A stretch of 14,649 nt of DNA from DASZBX01 sp035943635 (lineage in GTDB: Bacteria > Actinomycetota > Actinomycetes > Streptomycetales > Catenulisporaceae), in contig DASZBX010000019.1 in assembly GCA_035943635.1 (NCBI GenBank), forward strand, positions 1 through 14,649, in the 5' to 3' direction. Under the pieces are notes generated by a model, which was given only the letters and a program-made list of their open reading frames with translations, was not told the DNA's origin and ran no database searches. The first letter of the stretch is position 1. Every line of letters begins with the position of its first letter. This document shows, piece after piece, positions 1 to 6,206 of the stretch. Position numbers and translations under genes: made by a program.

Positions 1-34
1 GGCACTCCCGAGCCAACTACCTCTCGCCGGCCGA

Positions 35-322
35 CTACGAGACCCGGTACCGGAAGGGCTTTACCAGCGTTATCAGTAGCCCTATACTGATACCCATAGC
101 CGCATGAAACCCGGTGTCCACTTCCCGGGGGACGGCCCAGGGGTCCTGAGGAGCCGGCGCAGTAGTGGTGCTGGCGGCCTGAGGAGCCGATGTAGTACTA
201 CCGGCTGCGGTCGTCGTCGCGGACTGCCCGCTGCACGCCACAAGGCCGAGCGTTGCCATGGCCATCGCGGTTACGGCGGCAGTGGCCCGTTTGGCACGGC
301 CGGTGGTGGGCTTGACGAACAT
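35..322 (-). CDS. Small putative lipoprotein, hypothetical
   Basis: The product is 95 aa. It begins with a basic n-region (K4, R9, K11, R12), then a hydrophobic Ala/Met/Leu stretch ending in the lipobox LVAC (residues 27-30). C30 is the expected lipidated cysteine, so the mature protein should sit on the outer face of the membrane. Residues 31-58 are a Thr/Ser/Ala/Pro-rich linker of the kind that tethers actinobacterial lipoproteins. I chose the ATG at 322 because GGGGGAG lies just upstream (327-333) and the signal peptide starts there; the frame is open up to 505, but that extension has no signal-like start. The tail is odd: after PWAVPREVDTGFHAAMG it ends in a second hydrophobic patch (about 77-88) and RYRVS, with no recognisable domain, in unusually AT-rich DNA. 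It may be a truncated or frameshifted relic. No function can be assigned. Confidence 0.55.
   Translation of the reverse strand: MFVKPTTGRAKRATAAVTAMAMATLGLVACSGQSATTTAAGSTTSAPQAASTTTAPAPQDPWAVPREVDTGFHAAMGISIGLLITLVKPFRYRVS
71..92. repeat. Perfect 8-bp inverted repeat, AT-rich
   Basis: TATCAGTA (71-78) and TACTGATA (85-92) are exact reverse complements around a 6-base spacer. The repeat lies inside the 3' end of the lipoprotein reading frame and is strikingly AT-rich for this DNA. It lacks a GC-rich stem and a T-run, so it is not a typical terminator. It could be a protein-binding site or chance. Confidence 0.4.
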
Positions 323-552
323 ACTGCTCCCCCGATGTAAGTCTGTCGCTGGCAGGCACGATGTTAGCGAGCAGTATTGGTTGTACGCTGCGGCACCGAT
401 GATGCTCACGCCAATAGCCCCAGCCGGATACAATCCGTGCATACGGAGAGCCGGACAGTACAGGCATATGTGATGTACGTACGCGCGCCCGCTGTTCGTC
501 CGCATGTCCGGCAGAACCTACCTACTGACCTCGTCGAGGACACGGAGGCACC
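323..552. promoter_or_regulatory. Divergent intergenic region with candidate plus-strand promoter/operator
   Basis: This 230-base gap separates the minus-strand lipoprotein gene from the plus-strand gene at 553, so it must carry promoters for both if they are expressed. It is less GC-rich than the cluster. The best plus-strand -10 candidate is TACAAT (429-434); no convincing -35 lies 17-18 bases upstream. Around it are a direct repeat AGCCGGA(T/C)A (422-430 and 449-457) and a small inverted repeat TCCGT-GCAT-ACGGA (434-447), an operator-like arrangement. On the minus strand AATACT (378-373) is a weak -10 candidate for the lipoprotein gene. All of this rests on motif inspection alone. Confidence 0.3.
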
Positions 553-828
553 GTGGCCAAGGCGCCGTTCAGCAACGTCGACCTCCAACGCTTGCAACGC
601 TCATACCTCTTCGGCCCGAGGTATTTCGTCGACTGCAGCCGTGGGCATTCAGTCCACCCGTCCTTGTCCGCCTGGAAGCTCAAGACGGACAAGCGCGGAT
701 GGTACGTCCAGGTGGAGTGCCGGCACACCGAGTGGCGGAAAGGCGAGTTGGAGACCGCCGGCTACCACACCAAGTGCCGCGGTCACGCAAGGATCGACCT
801 GCCCGAGGACCCGACCTGCGCAGCGTGA
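553..828 (+). CDS. Hypothetical Cys/His-rich small protein
   Basis: The product is 91 aa, starting at GTG with GGAGG (544-548) four bases upstream. I do not recognise the family. It contains several Cys/His pairs: C28 with H32 and H35, C56 with H58, and H72 with C75 and H78, plus a near-terminal C89. This spacing could bind a metal such as zinc, but it matches no standard zinc-ribbon pattern I know. Aromatic residues are frequent (Y18, F20, Y24, F25, W41, W50, Y51, W61), suggesting a compact folded domain rather than a random frame. There is no signal peptide or membrane segment, so it is probably cytosolic. The stop TGA overlaps the GTG of the next frame (GTGA, 825-828), typical of translational coupling. 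The pair could also be one protein split by a frameshift near 820. Confidence 0.5.
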   Translation: MAKAPFSNVDLQRLQRSYLFGPRYFVDCSRGHSVHPSLSAWKLKTDKRGWYVQVECRHTEWRKGELETAGYHTKCRGHARIDLPEDPTCAA

Positions 829-1160
829 GCGTGGGCATCGCCAACAGCCGCAGCTATGCAGGCCGGGACCTGCTCGAGGAGTACGGACCAGATCTGTACC
901 AGGTGACGGGGACGAACATCACGTGGTCCTGGATCCACCCGGACGGAAACAGGGCGCGGTACTCGGGAACTCTGCAACTGTCCGGCCGCAGAATCGAACT
1001 CACGGCAAGCAACGACCCCGGAAATCCAGCGTCAAGCGAGACTTCGATCTCCGATGCGTCCGACTCCCCGCCCTCATGTAGCCGGGCCGGGGTTCCGAGA
1101 GACTCAGAACCCTGGCCCGGGTGTGGTGCCGACGCGGATCAGGCAGCGCTCTTACCCTGA
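825..1160 (+). CDS. Hypothetical protein, coupled to the upstream small gene
   Basis: The product is 111 aa from GTG at 825, which shares four bases with the preceding stop. The first ~65 residues look like real protein: alternating polar and hydrophobic stretches around TWSWIHPDGNRARY and YSGTLQLSGRRIEL suggest beta strands. From about residue 68 on it becomes Ser/Pro/Asp-rich and less convincing. A strong hairpin (1082-1120) lies within the last third, and the frame overlaps the convergent NRPS stop by 22 bases, so the true C-terminus may be shorter if a frameshift occurs. Another frame stops at 1079-1081, exactly before the hairpin. A rare TTA leucine codon (1152-1154) lies next to the stop. 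Family not recognised; no signal peptide or membrane segment. Confidence 0.4.
   Translation: MSVGIANSRSYAGRDLLEEYGPDLYQVTGTNITWSWIHPDGNRARYSGTLQLSGRRIELTASNDPGNPASSETSISDASDSPPSCSRAGVPRDSEPWPGCGADADQAALLP
1082..1120. terminator. Hairpin terminator, probably shared by convergent genes
   Basis: The arms CCGGGCCGGGGTTC (1082-1095) and GAACCCTGGCCCGG (1107-1120) form a 14-bp stem with one non-Watson-Crick position, a G-U wobble in plus-strand RNA and C-A on the minus strand. An inner GAG/CTC pairing lies in the loop. It starts 18 bases after the NRPS stop codon, well placed to end the minus-strand operon, and it can also stop plus-strand transcription. There is no T-run, which is common for GC-rich actinomycete terminators. 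Confidence 0.65.
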
Positions 1161-4100
1161 CCAGCGCCCGGATCAGTGACACCGAGCTTGCGCAGGTAAG
1201 CAGCCAGCTGCGACGGCGTGGGCAGTGAGAACACCTCGGAGAGCGGAACCCGCACCCCGAAGCGTTCCTCAACCTGCTGCACGAGCCGCGCGCTCAACAA
1301 CGAGTGGCCACCGCTGACGAAGAAGTTGGACTCACCGCCCAGATCGAACCGGTTGAGCAGCTCGCCCCACAACCCGATCAACGAAGACAGCAACTCGTCG
1401 GAGCCGGCCGCGTCCGCACCGCCGGCACCCGCCTGCCCAGCACCAGCGCCGGCACCAGCAGCTCCGACACCGTCGCCGTCGCCGGCCCCGGCCGCAGAAG
1501 CCGCGATCCGCCGCTCCTCAGCCAGCCGAACCAGCGCCGGATAATCAACCTTCTGCGTGCTGGTGGTCGGGAACCGGTCCACGACGACGAACTCGTGCGG
1601 GACAGCAGACTGAGGCAGCCGGGACCGAGCGTGCTGCCACAACCGGTCCTCCACTCCCAGCGCGGGATCCCCCTGGACGAACGCGACCAGGATCGCATCC
1701 GCGCTGGGATCCCCCACGACCACCACGGCAGCCGCAGCCACCTCGGGGTGTTCCTCCATCACCGACTCGACCTCGCCGAGTTCGATCCGGTTGCCGCGCA
1801 GCTTGATCTGCCGGTCCACCCGGCCGACCAGCTCCAGCCGGCCGTCCACCAGCCATCGTGCCCGGTCGCCGGTCCGATAGAACCTGCCGTACACCGCGTG
1901 CGTGTCGAACCGTTCCGCGAGCAGCTGCGGACGGTTGTGGTACCCGAGCGATACGCCCGACCCGGCGATGCACAGCTCGCCGAGGACCCCGAGCGGGGCC
2001 TCCTGGCCGCCCGGTCCGGCGATGAACACGACCGTGTTGCGGATCGGCCGGCCGACGTGGATCCGCGGGTCGTGCTCCAGGATCCTGCCGCTGGTCGACC
2101 AGACCGTGGTCTCCGTCGGCCCGTACGGGTTGCGCAGTTCGCAGCCGGAGTCGAGCAGTTTGCGGGCCAGGCTCGGCGGCATCGGTTCGCCGCCGCAGAT
2201 GATGCGCATGTCGGCCAGCAGGTCGGCCACCTCGTCGAACACCAGCCGCCAGGAGGTCGGTGTGGCCTGGGCCAGGTCGACCCGGTGGGCGAGCAGTACC
2301 TCGCGCAGCGCCTTGCCGTCCGTGCGGGCCGCGTCCGGGGCGACGACGACCCGCCCGCCGGCGAACAGCGGCAGGAACAGGTCCATCACCGACATGTCGA
2401 AGGAGAACGAGGTCATCCACAGTCCGCCGTCCTCGGCGGTGGCGGACAGTTCGCCGCGGAAGTGGGCGACCAGGTTGGCCAGGTTGCCGTGGCTGACCCG
2501 GGTCCCCTTCGGCCGGCCGGTGGAGCCCGAGGTGTAGATCATGTAAGCACAGTCATTCGCCTGCGGGTCGGCGAACGCCTCGTCCCGGGCAGGGACCTCG
2601 GCGTCTTGCGCCTTGGCTCCGACCTGGGCCATCGGCAGGACGACGCACTCGGCCGCCGGCAGAGCCGCCGAGCCCGCGGCCAGCAGTACGGCCCGGGCCT
2701 GCGAATCGGCAAGCTGGTCGGCGATCCGGTCGGCCGGGTGGTTCGGGTCCAGCGGCAGATACGCCGCGCCGGCCAGCCACGTCCCGAAGACCGCGGCCAC
2801 CAGCTCGGGCCCACGAGGCCCGGCCAGCGCGACCAGATCCCCATCGCCCACGCCAAGCTCACCGAGCATCACCGCAGTCGCCCGCGCCGCATGCCAGAGC
2901 TGGGCGTAGGTGACCGCCCGCTCCCCGGACTCCACCGCAACGGCATCCGGGGTACGCACCGCATGCCCATGCACCGCAGCCGGCACGGTCAAGTCCGGGC
3001 CGGGTGCCGCGGTCGCGTTGGCGCGGCCGATCACGGCGTGATCCCGCTCGCTCCAGTACGGCAGCCGGCCGAGCGGGGCCTGTGGGTCGGCGCCGGCCGC
3101 GAGGAGGAGCGACTCGTACCGCTCCAGCAGCAGCTTGACGTCTTCCCGGTCCAGGATCTCGGCGTATCGCCCCTTGAGCACGGTCTCCTCGCCCAGGGTC
3201 TGCACGACGAGTTCGATGTCGAACTTGCTCGTGCCGTTCTCCAGGCTGCGCGCGGTGGCCGTGGCGCCGCCGATCGAGAACTCGGGCAGGCCGCCGCCGG
3301 GGGCGTAGTTGAACAGGTGCCGGAAGAGCGTGTTGCCCCAGGCCGCACTGGTCCGCGGCAGCTCCGGCAGCAGCAGGTCCACCGGGACATCGGCATGGCT
3401 GAGCGCGTCGAAGTAGCTGCTCCGGGTGGCCGCGACCAGTTCCCGAAGGCCCTGCTCCAGATCGACCCGCACCCGCAACGGCAGAACATTGACATGGTAT
3501 CCGACGGCCCGGGCGGCCTGCGCGCCCCGGGCGTTGACCGGCGACCCGATCACCAGATCGGGACCCGCGCCGTGCCGGGCCAGCAGCAGATAGTAAGCAG
3601 ACAGATAAACGACCGCCTCCGGAGCGTGCAGCTCGCGGCTCAGCCGCCGGGCGGTCTCGGCCGCCCGCGGAGAGAGCCGGTGCTCCACAAACCCGCCGGC
3701 CACGGTCGGACTGGCCGGCTCGACCGTGCTCAGGGCCGGCCCCAGCCGATCGGCATCGATCGACGACAACCGGTCGCGCCAGTAATCAATGCTCTGCTCG
3801 GCCGGGGTGGGATCCGCCGTCGGGCGCACCTCGACACTCAGGTGCGCAGGCACCGGCTTGCCCGCCGCCAACGCGTCGTACGCCTCAGCCAGGTCCTCGA
3901 ACAGGAACGTGGCCGAGATGGTGTCGAACACGAAGTGATGCACGCACACCGCGACCACGTCCCGGTCCGGCAGCGACCAGTGCGCGACCCGCAGCAGCGG
4001 GCGGCTCTGCGCCTCGAACGGTTCGGCCGCGAACGCGGACAGTTCTCGTTCGATCTGCTCCGGGTCCGCGGTGCGCCGGGAGATCGGCGCACTGACCTCA

Positions 4101-4372
4101 TCCGGGCCGGCCGCCTCGCGCTGCAGCCGGCCCTCGCGCACCTGGAAGGTGGTGCGCAGGACCTGGTATCGGCGCAGGACGACGTCGACGGCCGCCTGGA
4201 GCGCCGGGCCGGACAGCGGGCTGCCGACCGTGAAGGAGACCGCGACGTTGTTCACGCCGTTTCCCGGTACCAGCTGCTCGAGCAGCCACAGTGCCTCTTG
4301 TTTGGCGCTCGCCGGGATCAGCCGTGGGGTGACGACCTCGCCGGCTTCGCCGTCCTTGCCGATGGTCCGCAT
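1139..4372 (-). CDS. Single-module NRPS, C-A-PCP, glycine-like specificity, no release domain
   Basis: The product is 1077 aa: condensation (about 15-440), adenylation (about 465-955), a Gly/Ala-rich linker (958-990) and peptidyl carrier (about 993-1060). It should activate an amino acid as the adenylate, load it on the PCP and form an amide with an upstream acyl chain. There is no TE or reductase, so another protein must release the product; the adjacent Cys-hydrolase fits. The start is ATG at 4372, 8 bases after the preceding stop, so the two genes are probably translationally coupled; upstream bases are only weakly RBS-like (GGGG, 4384-4387). The frame is open to 5149, but that part is the shadow of the neighbour. 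C-A-PCP next to a Dieckmann cyclase matches the tetramate pathways of tirandamycin and nocamycin and the pyridone pathway of kirromycin. Type is certain; substrate is tentative. Confidence 0.96.
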   Translation of the reverse strand: MRTIGKDGEAGEVVTPRLIPASAKQEALWLLEQLVPGNGVNNVAVSFTVGSPLSGPALQAAVDVVLRRYQVLRTTFQVREGRLQREAAGPDEVSAPISRRTADPEQIERELSAFAAEPFEAQSRPLLRVAHWSLPDRDVVAVCVHHFVFDTISATFLFEDLAEAYDALAAGKPVPAHLSVEVRPTADPTPAEQSIDYWRDRLSSIDADRLGPALSTVEPASPTVAGGFVEHRLSPRAAETARRLSRELHAPEAVVYLSAYYLLLARHGAGPDLVIGSPVNARGAQAARAVGYHVNVLPLRVRVDLEQGLRELVAATRSSYFDALSHADVPVDLLLPELPRTSAAWGNTLFRHLFNYAPGGGLPEFSIGGATATARSLENGTSKFDIELVVQTLGEETVLKGRYAEILDREDVKLLLERYESLLLAAGADPQAPLGRLPYWSERDHAVIGRANATAAPGPDLTVPAAVHGHAVRTPDAVAVESGERAVTYAQLWHAARATAVMLGELGVGDGDLVALAGPRGPELVAAVFGTWLAGAAYLPLDPNHPADRIADQLADSQARAVLLAAGSAALPAAECVVLPMAQVGAKAQDAEVPARDEAFADPQANDCAYMIYTSGSTGRPKGTRVSHGNLANLVAHFRGELSATAEDGGLWMTSFSFDMSVMDLFLPLFAGGRVVVAPDAARTDGKALREVLLAHRVDLAQATPTSWRLVFDEVADLLADMRIICGGEPMPPSLARKLLDSGCELRNPYGPTETTVWSTSGRILEHDPRIHVGRPIRNTVVFIAGPGGQEAPLGVLGELCIAGSGVSLGYHNRPQLLAERFDTHAVYGRFYRTGDRARWLVDGRLELVGRVDRQIKLRGNRIELGEVESVMEEHPEVAAAAVVVVGDPSADAILVAFVQGDPALGVEDRLWQHARSRLPQSAVPHEFVVVDRFPTTSTQKVDYPALVRLAEERRIAASAAGAGDGDGVGAAGAGAGAGQAGAGGADAAGSDELLSSLIGLWGELLNRFDLGGESNFFVSGGHSLLSARLVQQVEERFGVRVPLSEVFSLPTPSQLAAYLRKLGVTDPGAGQGKSAA
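1193..1396 (-). other. NRPS peptidyl carrier domain
   Basis: Residues about 993-1060. The phosphopantetheine motif FFVSGGHSLLSARL is intact, with S1024 (codon 1303-1301) as the attachment site. It is followed only by a 17-residue tail, so the protein ends with the carrier. Confidence 0.94.
1508..2980 (-). other. NRPS adenylation domain
   Basis: Residues about 465-955. Core motifs: A3 YTSGSTGRPKG (613-623), A5 NPYGPTETT (748-756), A7 YRTGD (832-836), A8 beginning GRVDRQIKLRGNRIELGE (850-867), and the A10 lysine K941. Aligned by eye to the GrsA pocket, the ten-residue code reads D659 M660 M663 Q702 I725 G727 P749 V757 W758 K941. The closest code I know is the glycine code DILQLGLIWK (identical at D, Q, G, W, K, conservative at several others). 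Glycine is my best guess, with modest confidence. Confidence 0.93.
3053..4330 (-). other. NRPS condensation domain
   Basis: Residues about 15-440. The C1-like motif ASAKQEALWLLEQL is at 21-34. The catalytic motif reads HHFVFDT (145-151): both His and the Asp of HHxxxDG are kept and the final Gly is Thr. C5-like GYHVNVLPLRV is at 291-301. The domain is expected to be active and to take a polyketide acyl chain as donor. Confidence 0.93.
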
Positions 4373-4380
4373 GGCCGGCG

Positions 4381-5166
4381 CTACCCCAGCAGCTCGGACA
4401 CGCGCAGGGCGACCTCGGGGGCGCGCAGCAGCTCGTGTCGGTCGATGTCGAAGGAGATCTCGCGGCCGCCCAGGTACACGCCGTCGGCCGGCGCGTCCGA
4501 GCTGATCACCACGGAGGTGGACAGGTCCGCGGCCGGGGTCAGCTCGCTGGAGGCGACCAGGTAGGAGATGTAGGAGTCGAACAGGGCGGTCATCTCCTCG
4601 CGGCGCACCTGGTCCAGGCCCAGCCGGGCCAGGCCGACGTCGCCGAGCTCCCGGTAGAGCTTGGCCAGGCCGTCGCCGACGACCCGCAGGTCGTCGCTGG
4701 TCTCCGGGATCGCGATCCCGTCGATCTTGGCCTTGGCCAGCTCGTCCGAGGTCAGGATCGAGCCGAGCTTGTCCAGCAGCTTGTGGTACTGCCAGTACAG
4801 CACCAGGCTGGTGACCGGCTCGGGGTCGAACATGACGATCGGGGGCATCGCGCCGCTGCGCTCGCCCAGCCGCTCGCCCAGGGTGGAGGACCAGACCCCG
4901 CCGACGCAGAACCCGATCACGCCGCGGACCCGGGCCTCGGCCGGGACCGCCTTGAGCCAGCGCTCGAGGTAGTCCTCGGAGTCCATGGCGGTCTCGGCGC
5001 CCAGGGCGGGCTGCACGGCCTCCCAGATCTCGTAGTCCCCGTCGAGCAGGGGGGCGAAGTCGTCGAAGCCGGCCTCGGCGCGCCCGGGGGCGTAGAAGTC
5101 GACGGCCAGGACCAGGTCGCGCGGGTCGCCCTTGCGCAGGACCCGCCACGGTTCAAGCTCAGCCAT
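4381..5166 (-). CDS. Cys-dependent alpha/beta-hydrolase, likely tetramate/pyridone-forming Dieckmann cyclase
   Basis: The product is 261 aa. The sequence shows a hydrolase nucleophile elbow with Cys for Ser, GFCVGG (85-90, C87 codon 4908-4906). A strand-end Asp follows (VMFDPEP, D114), where PKS TEs carry DAYxP, and a C-terminal His sits in DRHELLRAPEV (H244), as in the H-x-LLR-x-P-x-V end of NRPS/PKS thioesterases. C87-D114-H244 is therefore a plausible triad. Stand-alone Dieckmann cyclases such as NcmC, TrdC, SlgL and KirHI have this fold with a Cys-His-Asp triad. They take the beta-ketoacyl-aminoacyl chain from the PCP and cyclise it with release. The next gene is a C-A-PCP NRPS lacking a TE, which is their usual partner. 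Start ATG 5166 is supported by GGGAG seven bases upstream. The alternative is an aminoacyl shuttle of the SyrC/CmaE type, also Cys-dependent. Confidence 0.75.
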   Translation of the reverse strand: MAELEPWRVLRKGDPRDLVLAVDFYAPGRAEAGFDDFAPLLDGDYEIWEAVQPALGAETAMDSEDYLERWLKAVPAEARVRGVIGFCVGGVWSSTLGERLGERSGAMPPIVMFDPEPVTSLVLYWQYHKLLDKLGSILTSDELAKAKIDGIAIPETSDDLRVVGDGLAKLYRELGDVGLARLGLDQVRREEMTALFDSYISYLVASSELTPAADLSTSVVISSDAPADGVYLGGREISFDIDRHELLRAPEVALRVSELLG

Positions 5167-5173
5167 GATCAGT

Positions 5174-5178
5174 CTCCC
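5174..5178 (-). promoter_or_regulatory. Ribosome binding site of the Cys-hydrolase gene
   Basis: GGGAG on the minus strand, seven bases before ATG 5166. It decides for this start over the in-frame upstream codon at 5220. Confidence 0.7.
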
Positions 5179-5258
5179 AACTGAAGTCGGCGCGGCGCCG
5201 GCGCTGCAGGGCACGGACACCGCAGTTTCTCGATGTTAGTCAAGGTCTTGGTGCGGAC

Positions 5259-5291
5259 GGCACCCCTGAACCGGCGGGCGGCACCCTTAAA
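5259..5291 (-). promoter_or_regulatory. Direct repeat in the promoter region of the cyclase-NRPS pair
   Basis: On the minus strand TTTAAGGGTGCC (5291-5280) is followed by TTCAGGGGTGCC (5270-5259): 10 of 12 bases match, with a start-to-start distance of 21 bases, about two helical turns. The 139-base gap between the type II TE stop and the cyclase start is the only sizeable spacer before the last two genes, so a promoter here is plausible. TAACAT (5238-5233) is a possible -10, but no matching -35 is evident. Tandem repeats on one face of the helix recall activator sites of the SARP type, but the spacing to the -10 does not fit the classical pattern. Confidence 0.35.
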
Positions 5292-5305
5292 GTGTCGGCG
5301 CGGTC

Positions 5306-6073
5306 TCAGCCGCGCACGCCCGCCCCGAGCAGCCGGTCGCGCACCGTGTCGATCACGGCGCCGGCCTGCTGGACCAGGAAGAAGTGCCCGCCGGGGTAGA
5401 CCTTCAGGTCGAAGGCCCCGGTGGTGTGCCCCTGCCAGGCCCGGGCCTCGGCCAGGGTGGTCTTCGGGTCCTCGTCGCCGGTGAGCACGAGGACGGGCGC
5501 GTCGACGGTGACGCCGGGCGCGCAGCGGTAGGTCTCGATCGCCTTGTAGTCGGTGCGGATGGCCGGCATGATCATCCGCAGCACCTCCTCGTCCGCGAGC
5601 AGCCGGGCGTCGGTGCCGCTCAGCTGCTGCATCTCCCGGACCACGCCGGCGTCGTCGAGTTCGTGCACGTTCTCGTCCCGGGTGCTGGACGGCGCGCGGC
5701 GCCCGGAGGCGAACAGCACGCTCGGGCTGAACCCGTCGTGCTCGGCCAGCCGGCGGGAGACCTCGAAGGCGAGGATCGCGCCCATGCTGTGGCCGAAGAA
5801 CGCGGTCGGGCCGCCCAGGACGGTCTTCAGGGCCGGGTAGAGCCCGTCGACCAGGGCGTCGACGCTGTCCGGGCTGGGTTCCGAGCGCCGGTCCTGGCGG
5901 CCGGGGTACTGGATCGCCAGGACGTCGACCTTCCCGGCCAGGGCCTGGGAGACCGGGTAGTAGAAGCTGGCCGAGCCGCCCGCGTGCGGGAAGCAGACCA
6001 GGCGGGGGGCGCCGGCCGGCGCGGGGTGGAAGCGCCGCATCCATAGCGACGCGTCCATCGGTGGCACTGTCAT
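5306..6073 (-). CDS. Type II thioesterase (editing hydrolase)
   Basis: The product is 255 aa, the usual size for RifR/TycF-like type II thioesterases. It is a cytosolic alpha/beta-hydrolase that removes wrong or stalled acyl groups from PKS and NRPS carrier proteins. Family hallmarks are the N-terminal LVCFPHAGGSASFY (25-38), YPGRQDRR (57-63), nucleophile elbow GHSMG (94-98, S96), LTGDEDP (197-203, with the usual acid D200) and the terminal GGHFF (228-232, H230), so the triad appears intact. The start is ATG 6073, set by GAGGAG six bases upstream; the frame is open to 6118 but that longer version has no better RBS. It lies 132 bases after the PKS stop and is probably in the same transcript. 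Confidence 0.93.
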   Translation of the reverse strand: MTVPPMDASLWMRRFHPAPAGAPRLVCFPHAGGSASFYYPVSQALAGKVDVLAIQYPGRQDRRSEPSPDSVDALVDGLYPALKTVLGGPTAFFGHSMGAILAFEVSRRLAEHDGFSPSVLFASGRRAPSSTRDENVHELDDAGVVREMQQLSGTDARLLADEEVLRMIMPAIRTDYKAIETYRCAPGVTVDAPVLVLTGDEDPKTTLAEARAWQGHTTGAFDLKVYPGGHFFLVQQAGAVIDTVRDRLLGAGVRG

Positions 6074-6079
6074 GCGGGA

Positions 6080-6085
6080 CTCCTC
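6080..6085 (-). promoter_or_regulatory. Ribosome binding site of the type II thioesterase
   Basis: GAGGAG on the minus strand, six bases before ATG 6073, which fixes this start rather than the upstream ATG at 6118. Confidence 0.75.
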
Positions 6086-6206
6086 GGGTATCACCGGTTC
6101 ACGGGTGGTGCGGGTCATCAGGGATCTGACGAGGCCGGTCGGGTTCCGGCCGGGCCGGACGGCTCTGGTCGGTTCCCGCCAGAATATCAGGGGTCTGCCT
6201 AATGTC

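Noticed and set aside
1304..4564. Open plus-strand frame of 1086 codons antisense to the NRPS
   Set aside because: Low-complexity Arg/Gly/Pro/Gln-rich shadow of the NRPS codons with no recognisable domain.
4373..5149. N-terminal extension of the NRPS frame up to 5149
   Set aside because: This part overlaps the Cys-hydrolase gene in another frame and reads as Arg/Gly/Pro-rich sequence; recognisable NRPS sequence begins after ATG 4372.
5195..5204. 10-bp palindrome GCGCCGGCGC upstream of the cyclase start
   Set aside because: Short all-G/C palindromes are expected by chance in this composition, and nothing else supports an operator.
5298..5315. 6-bp inverted repeat straddling the type II thioesterase stop
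   Set aside because: GCGCGG/CCGCGC is too short and too common here to be called a terminator.
6074..6118. Upstream ATG at 6118 for the type II thioesterase
   Set aside because: The ATG at 6073 has a strong GAGGAG at good spacing and gives the normal family N-terminus.
6133..6151. GGCCGG/CCGGCC hairpin between PKS and type II thioesterase genes
   Set aside because: Only a 6-bp stem made of common GC words, and the genes are likely co-transcribed; not good enough to call a terminator.
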